This document shows positions 61,431 to 64,000 of a stretch of DNA of 64,000 nucleotides, one piece after another. The position numbers were made by a program, and so were the translations under genes. The stretch lies in assembly GCA_900538465.1 (NCBI GenBank), contig UPXV01000006.1:1-64000 (forward strand), read 5' to 3'. Below the pieces are notes generated by a model. The model searched no databases and was not told the DNA's origin. It saw only the letters and a program-made list of their open reading frames with translations. Every line of letters starts with the position of its first letter. Within the stretch, counting starts at the first letter, position 1. This DNA comes from an uncultured Erysipelotrichaceae bacterium (GTDB taxonomy: Bacteria > Bacillota_I > Bacilli_A > Erysipelotrichales > Coprobacillaceae).

Positions 61431-62110
61431 TTTCTTAAAACCTCATCTTTTTTAATTTGTCCATCTTCAATAACAATTACACGATCTGCCTGCATTGCAA
61501 TTCTTTCATCATGAGTAATCATAATCAATGTTTGTTTATATTTTTGTTGTGTTAATTTTAATAAATCTACAATTTCTTTACTATTTTTTGAATCAAGATT
61601 TCCTGTTGGCTCATCAGCTAAAACAAGTGATGGTGCATTCATTAAAGCACGGCCAATAGACACACGTTGTTGTTGACCACCAGATAATTCTTTAGGTAGA
61701 TGATTTTTTCTATCTGATAAATTTAAGATTTTTAATAATTCCTCTAATCTATTCGTATTCACTTTTTGATTATCCAATAAGATTGGTAGTGTCATATTTT
61801 CTTCTACTGTTAAAACAGGTATTAAATTATAAAATTGGTAAATTAAACCCACTTCTCTTCTTCTAAAAATAGCAAGTTGTTCTTCATTTTGTTGATAAAC
61901 ATCTATTCCATTAACAATCACTTCACCACTGGTTGGTTTATCAACACCACCAATTAAATGTAACAAAGTACTTTTTCCTGAACCAGATGATCCTACAATC
62001 GCAATAAATTCTCCTTTTTCTACAGAAAAAGAAACATGATCCAATGCTTTGACTTCATTTTCACCCGTTCCATAGATTTTTGTTAGATTTTTAACTTCTA
62101 ATATTTTCAT
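61427..62110 (-). CDS. ABC transporter ATP-binding protein (LolD/MacB type)
   Basis: This 227-residue ATPase has Walker A GSSGSGKSTLLHLIGG, signature LSGGQQQRVSIGRAL, Walker B LVLADEPTGNLD and the H-loop ITHDE. It powers the FtsX-type permease. GGGGG is spaced for the ATG at 62110. An own promoter and a dyad operator lie upstream. Confidence 0.95.
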   Translation of the reverse strand: MKILEVKNLTKIYGTGENEVKALDHVSFSVEKGEFIAIVGSSGSGKSTLLHLIGGVDKPTSGEVIVNGIDVYQQNEEQLAIFRRREVGLIYQFYNLIPVLTVEENMTLPILLDNQKVNTNRLEELLKILNLSDRKNHLPKELSGGQQQRVSIGRALMNAPSLVLADEPTGNLDSKNSKEIVDLLKLTQQKYKQTLIMITHDERIAMQADRVIVIEDGQIKKDEVLRK

Positions 62111-62132
62111 ATACATTCCCCCTTTCACCCCT

Positions 62133-62138
62133 ATTATA
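62133..62138 (-). promoter_or_regulatory. -10 box of the ABC transporter promoter
   Basis: TATAAT on the minus strand, about 22 nt before the ATG. No good -35 is seen, which suits a promoter that needs an activator bound at 62170-62187. Confidence 0.6.
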
Positions 62139-62169
62139 TCTATAACACATGACAACAACATGACTATCA

Positions 62170-62187
62170 AGTGACAATTTTGTCACT
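62170..62187. promoter_or_regulatory. Inverted repeat operator for the response regulator
   Basis: AGTGACA-ATTT-TGTCACT, a perfect 7-bp dyad with 4-nt spacer, centred about 52 nt upstream of the presumed start of the ABC transcript. The GACA-N4-TGTC form agrees with the known binding motif type of BceR-like regulators. Confidence 0.7.
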
Positions 62188-62199
62188 AAGAAAAAAAGT

Positions 62200-63090
62200 T
62201 TAGATAACTTCATGATAGAAGTGTATCGTAAACTTGACTCCTGGATAAGTGTTTTCAACACAAATTGTTCCATTTTGTTTTTCTACAATCATTCGACTAA
62301 GTGCTAAACCAATTCCTACACTCTTTTCATCTGCATTATGACCTTTATAAAATCTTTCAAACAAATGTGGTAAATCATCTTGAGAAACACCAGGTCCATT
62401 ATCTTTTATTATAATTTCATCATATAAAGGATTATGAGATATATTGATTTCTATAATGCCCTCATCTTGAATATGTTCAATACTATTTTTTAAAATATTG
62501 GATAAAGCTTCTAAGGTCCAATGATAATCAATATTTTCTAGATAATGAAAATCATAACTTTTATTAATTTTAATATCTTTTAATTCTAAGGCAATTTCAA
62601 AAGGTTTAATTAAATCTTGAAGAAAAGCTTCGTTATCAATCTTTTCTTTTTGAAAAGTAATTGTTCCAGCATCCAATTGTGCCATTTTTAATAAAGAAGC
62701 AACCAACCATTCTATTTTATTAAGTAAAAGAAGTTGTTGTTTTAATAATATTCTTTTTTCTTCTTGAGAAGCTGTTTTTAATCTTTCTTGAATTAAATTC
62801 AAAGATGTTAATGGTGTTTTCATCTGATGAGATATATCTTCTAAAGCTTGTTTTAATAAGATTTTATCTTGATTTAAAAGATGATTTTGTTCATAAAGAC
62901 GATTCACTAATTTAACAATCTCACTTTCTAAAATAGATAATTGTCCTTCATAAAATTGTTGGACATATAAATCAGATTGTTGAAATAAAACATGATTAAC
63001 TTGCCTTGATATAGTTTTAATTTTCTTGTGTTGATTATAAATATACCAAGATAACATACCAATAATGATTAATAAAATGATATATAACAT
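62200..63090 (-). CDS. Sensor histidine kinase
   Basis: This 296-residue kinase has a single N-terminal membrane helix (YIILLIIIGMLSWYIY) and no extracellular sensing domain. The H-box is DISHQMKTPLTSL, and the ATPase has NILKNSIEHI (N), KDNGPGVSQDD (G1) and SVGIGLALSRMI (G2). The lack of a sensor domain suggests that it reads its signal through the ABC transporter. It starts 1 nt after the response regulator stop. Confidence 0.93.
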   Translation of the reverse strand: MLYIILLIIIGMLSWYIYNQHKKIKTISRQVNHVLFQQSDLYVQQFYEGQLSILESEIVKLVNRLYEQNHLLNQDKILLKQALEDISHQMKTPLTSLNLIQERLKTASQEEKRILLKQQLLLLNKIEWLVASLLKMAQLDAGTITFQKEKIDNEAFLQDLIKPFEIALELKDIKINKSYDFHYLENIDYHWTLEALSNILKNSIEHIQDEGIIEINISHNPLYDEIIIKDNGPGVSQDDLPHLFERFYKGHNADEKSVGIGLALSRMIVEKQNGTICVENTYPGVKFTIHFYHEVI

Positions 63091-63091
63091 A

Positions 63092-63763
63092 CTATTCTCC
63101 CAATTTATATCCTAAACCTCTTATTGTTTTTATATAAATAGGATTTTTAGGATCATCTTCTATTTTTTGACGTAGTCTTTTCATATAAACAGATAAAGTA
63201 TTATCAGATACATCTTCACCTGTAATATTCCAAATCTCATCTAATAAAAAATCTCTTGTTAAAAGTTGATGAGGATGAGAAAAGAAGATTAATAATAATT
63301 TATATTCTAAAGCCGATAATATAATTTCTTGATTTTCTTTAAATATTTGACCAGTTAAAGTATTTAATTTTATATCTAAATATTGATACATAACATCCTG
63401 TTTTTGATAACGTCTTAAAATATTTTGAATTCTTGATAAGAGAATTTGTGGACGAAAAGGTTTAGATATATAATCATCTGCTCCTAGATTAATCCCCGTT
63501 ACAACATTATATTCTTCATTACTCGCAGTTAAAAAAATAATAGGAATATCTTTTTCATTCTTAATTTCATGATATAAAGAAAAACCATGACCTTCTTTTA
63601 AAGATAAATCTAATAAAATTAAATCAAAATGTTGTTTTTGAATCATTTCCATCGCTTTTCTTTGACCATCAGTATTCAAAATCAAAAAGCCTTCTTGATT
63701 TAAAAAAGAAGTCAAATGACTAACAATATCTTTATCATCTTCAACTAATAATATTTTTTTCAT
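63092..63763 (-). CDS. OmpR/PhoB-family response regulator
   Basis: This 223-residue regulator has a receiver domain (ILLVEDDKDIV, phospho-acceptor in LILLDLSLKEG, FLTAS, YISKPFRP) and a winged-helix DNA-binding domain ending DPKNPIYIKTIRGLGYKLGE. GAAGGTGATG precedes the ATG at 63763. It heads the transcript RR-HK, followed by the ABC genes under their own promoter. Confidence 0.95.
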   Translation of the reverse strand: MKKILLVEDDKDIVSHLTSFLNQEGFLILNTDGQRKAMEMIQKQHFDLILLDLSLKEGHGFSLYHEIKNEKDIPIIFLTASNEEYNVVTGINLGADDYISKPFRPQILLSRIQNILRRYQKQDVMYQYLDIKLNTLTGQIFKENQEIILSALEYKLLLIFFSHPHQLLTRDFLLDEIWNITGEDVSDNTLSVYMKRLRQKIEDDPKNPIYIKTIRGLGYKLGE

Positions 63764-63788
63764 AACATCACCTTCCCCATTATAACAA

Positions 63789-63819
63789 AAAATACTGATC
63801 ATTTATAGACCAGTATTTT
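63789..63819. terminator. Terminator after the GGDEF gene
   Basis: AAAATACTG / CAGTATTTT stem, T-rich on the minus side (TTTTGTTATA). Confidence 0.75.
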
Positions 63820-64000
63820 CATCCTCCATATGAATATAATAACGATTCTTACCACTATTCTTAGAAACATATAAAGCTTGATCACATTTATCAAACAATT
63901 GATTATGATTTTTCTCATCTTTGACAAAAGCAACACCAACAGAAGCAGAAATATCATATTTCTTTCCAACATCAATCTTTTCAATATCCTTAACTATCTT
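63803..64000 (-). CDS. GGDEF domain protein (diguanylate cyclase), C-terminal part, truncated
   Basis: The minus-strand frame entering from the right edge encodes about 65 residues: ISASVGVAFVKDEKNHNQLF and DKCDQALYVSKNSGKNRYYYI, the C-terminal half of a GGDEF domain. It ends at a TAA at 63805..63803. The GGDEF motif itself lies beyond the window, so catalytic competence is unknown. It makes or binds cyclic di-GMP if intact. Confidence 0.85.
   Translation of the reverse strand, partial: KIVKDIEKIDVGKKYDISASVGVAFVKDEKNHNQLFDKCDQALYVSKNSGKNRYYIHMEDENTGL

Noticed and set aside
63799..63984. Minus-strand frame encoding a 61-residue hydrophobic peptide
   Set aside because: It is in a different frame from the clear GGDEF C-terminus that covers the same bases.

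Overview
The window looks like a chromosomal segment of an AT-rich, spore-forming Firmicute. I favour the Erysipelotrichia (Coprobacillus / Erysipelatoclostridium-like gut bacteria). The evidence is very low GC, strong AGGAGG-type ribosome sites, sporulation genes (spoIID, a spoIIQ-like gene, a bofA-like gene), a tmRNA tag ending NYAFA as in mollicutes, Rpn/PD-(D/E)XK genes, and fermentative PTS and lactate dehydrogenase genes. Placement below the class is a guess.

Layout: 1-3170 is the conserved secG-rnr-smpB-ssrA block, with ssrA cut by the left edge. 3200-10250 looks like a sulfated-sugar module: a cytosolic Cys-type sulfatase, a PTS IIC permease, a divergent RpiR regulator with phased operators, an anaerobic sulfatase-maturing radical SAM enzyme behind a LysR gene, and a split CHR-family anion transporter. 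10260-12820 is a cobalamin-riboswitch operon encoding a surface alpha/alpha-barrel protein, a DUF4430 protein and an ECF S component. Together these resemble a split bacterial counterpart of intrinsic factor/transcobalamin. 12870-21360 holds an Rpn relative, a fluoride channel, an extended TagO-like transferase, MupG, a nuclease, ribokinase and two HAD phosphatases. 21400-24970 is mreB/spoIIQ/spoIID and small membrane genes. 25000-35000 is accessory metabolism (AKR, acetyltransferases, ferritin-like, YitT, GH25, NlpC/P60, LDH, fructose PTS).

35000-42700 is the housekeeping cluster dnaX-ybaB-recR-bofA-tmk-holB-ricT-trmN6-rsmI, followed by tadA and the SRP RNA. 42730-47050 is a dlt-like envelope D-alanylation operon whose MBOAT protein ends in an FxYxxF motif, with no separate dltX. 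47150-48700 is serS under a T-box. 48790-49760 is a second Rpn gene that shares a ~48-nt upstream element with the first. 49760-53090 holds a dicarboxylate/amino-acid symporter, a DUF4230 protein and a tandem pair of unknown membrane-anchored paralogues. 53090-58800 is yaaA-recF-gyrB-gyrA, not adjoined by dnaA-dnaN. 58970-63800 is a two-component system plus ABC transporter of the peptide-antibiotic-sensing type, with a matching inverted-repeat operator. The right edge cuts a GGDEF gene.

Most genes lie on the minus strand, and transcription units are commonly closed by clear intrinsic terminators. I saw no rRNA, tRNA, CRISPR array or classical insertion sequence. All functional assignments come from reading motifs and gene order; no database search was possible.
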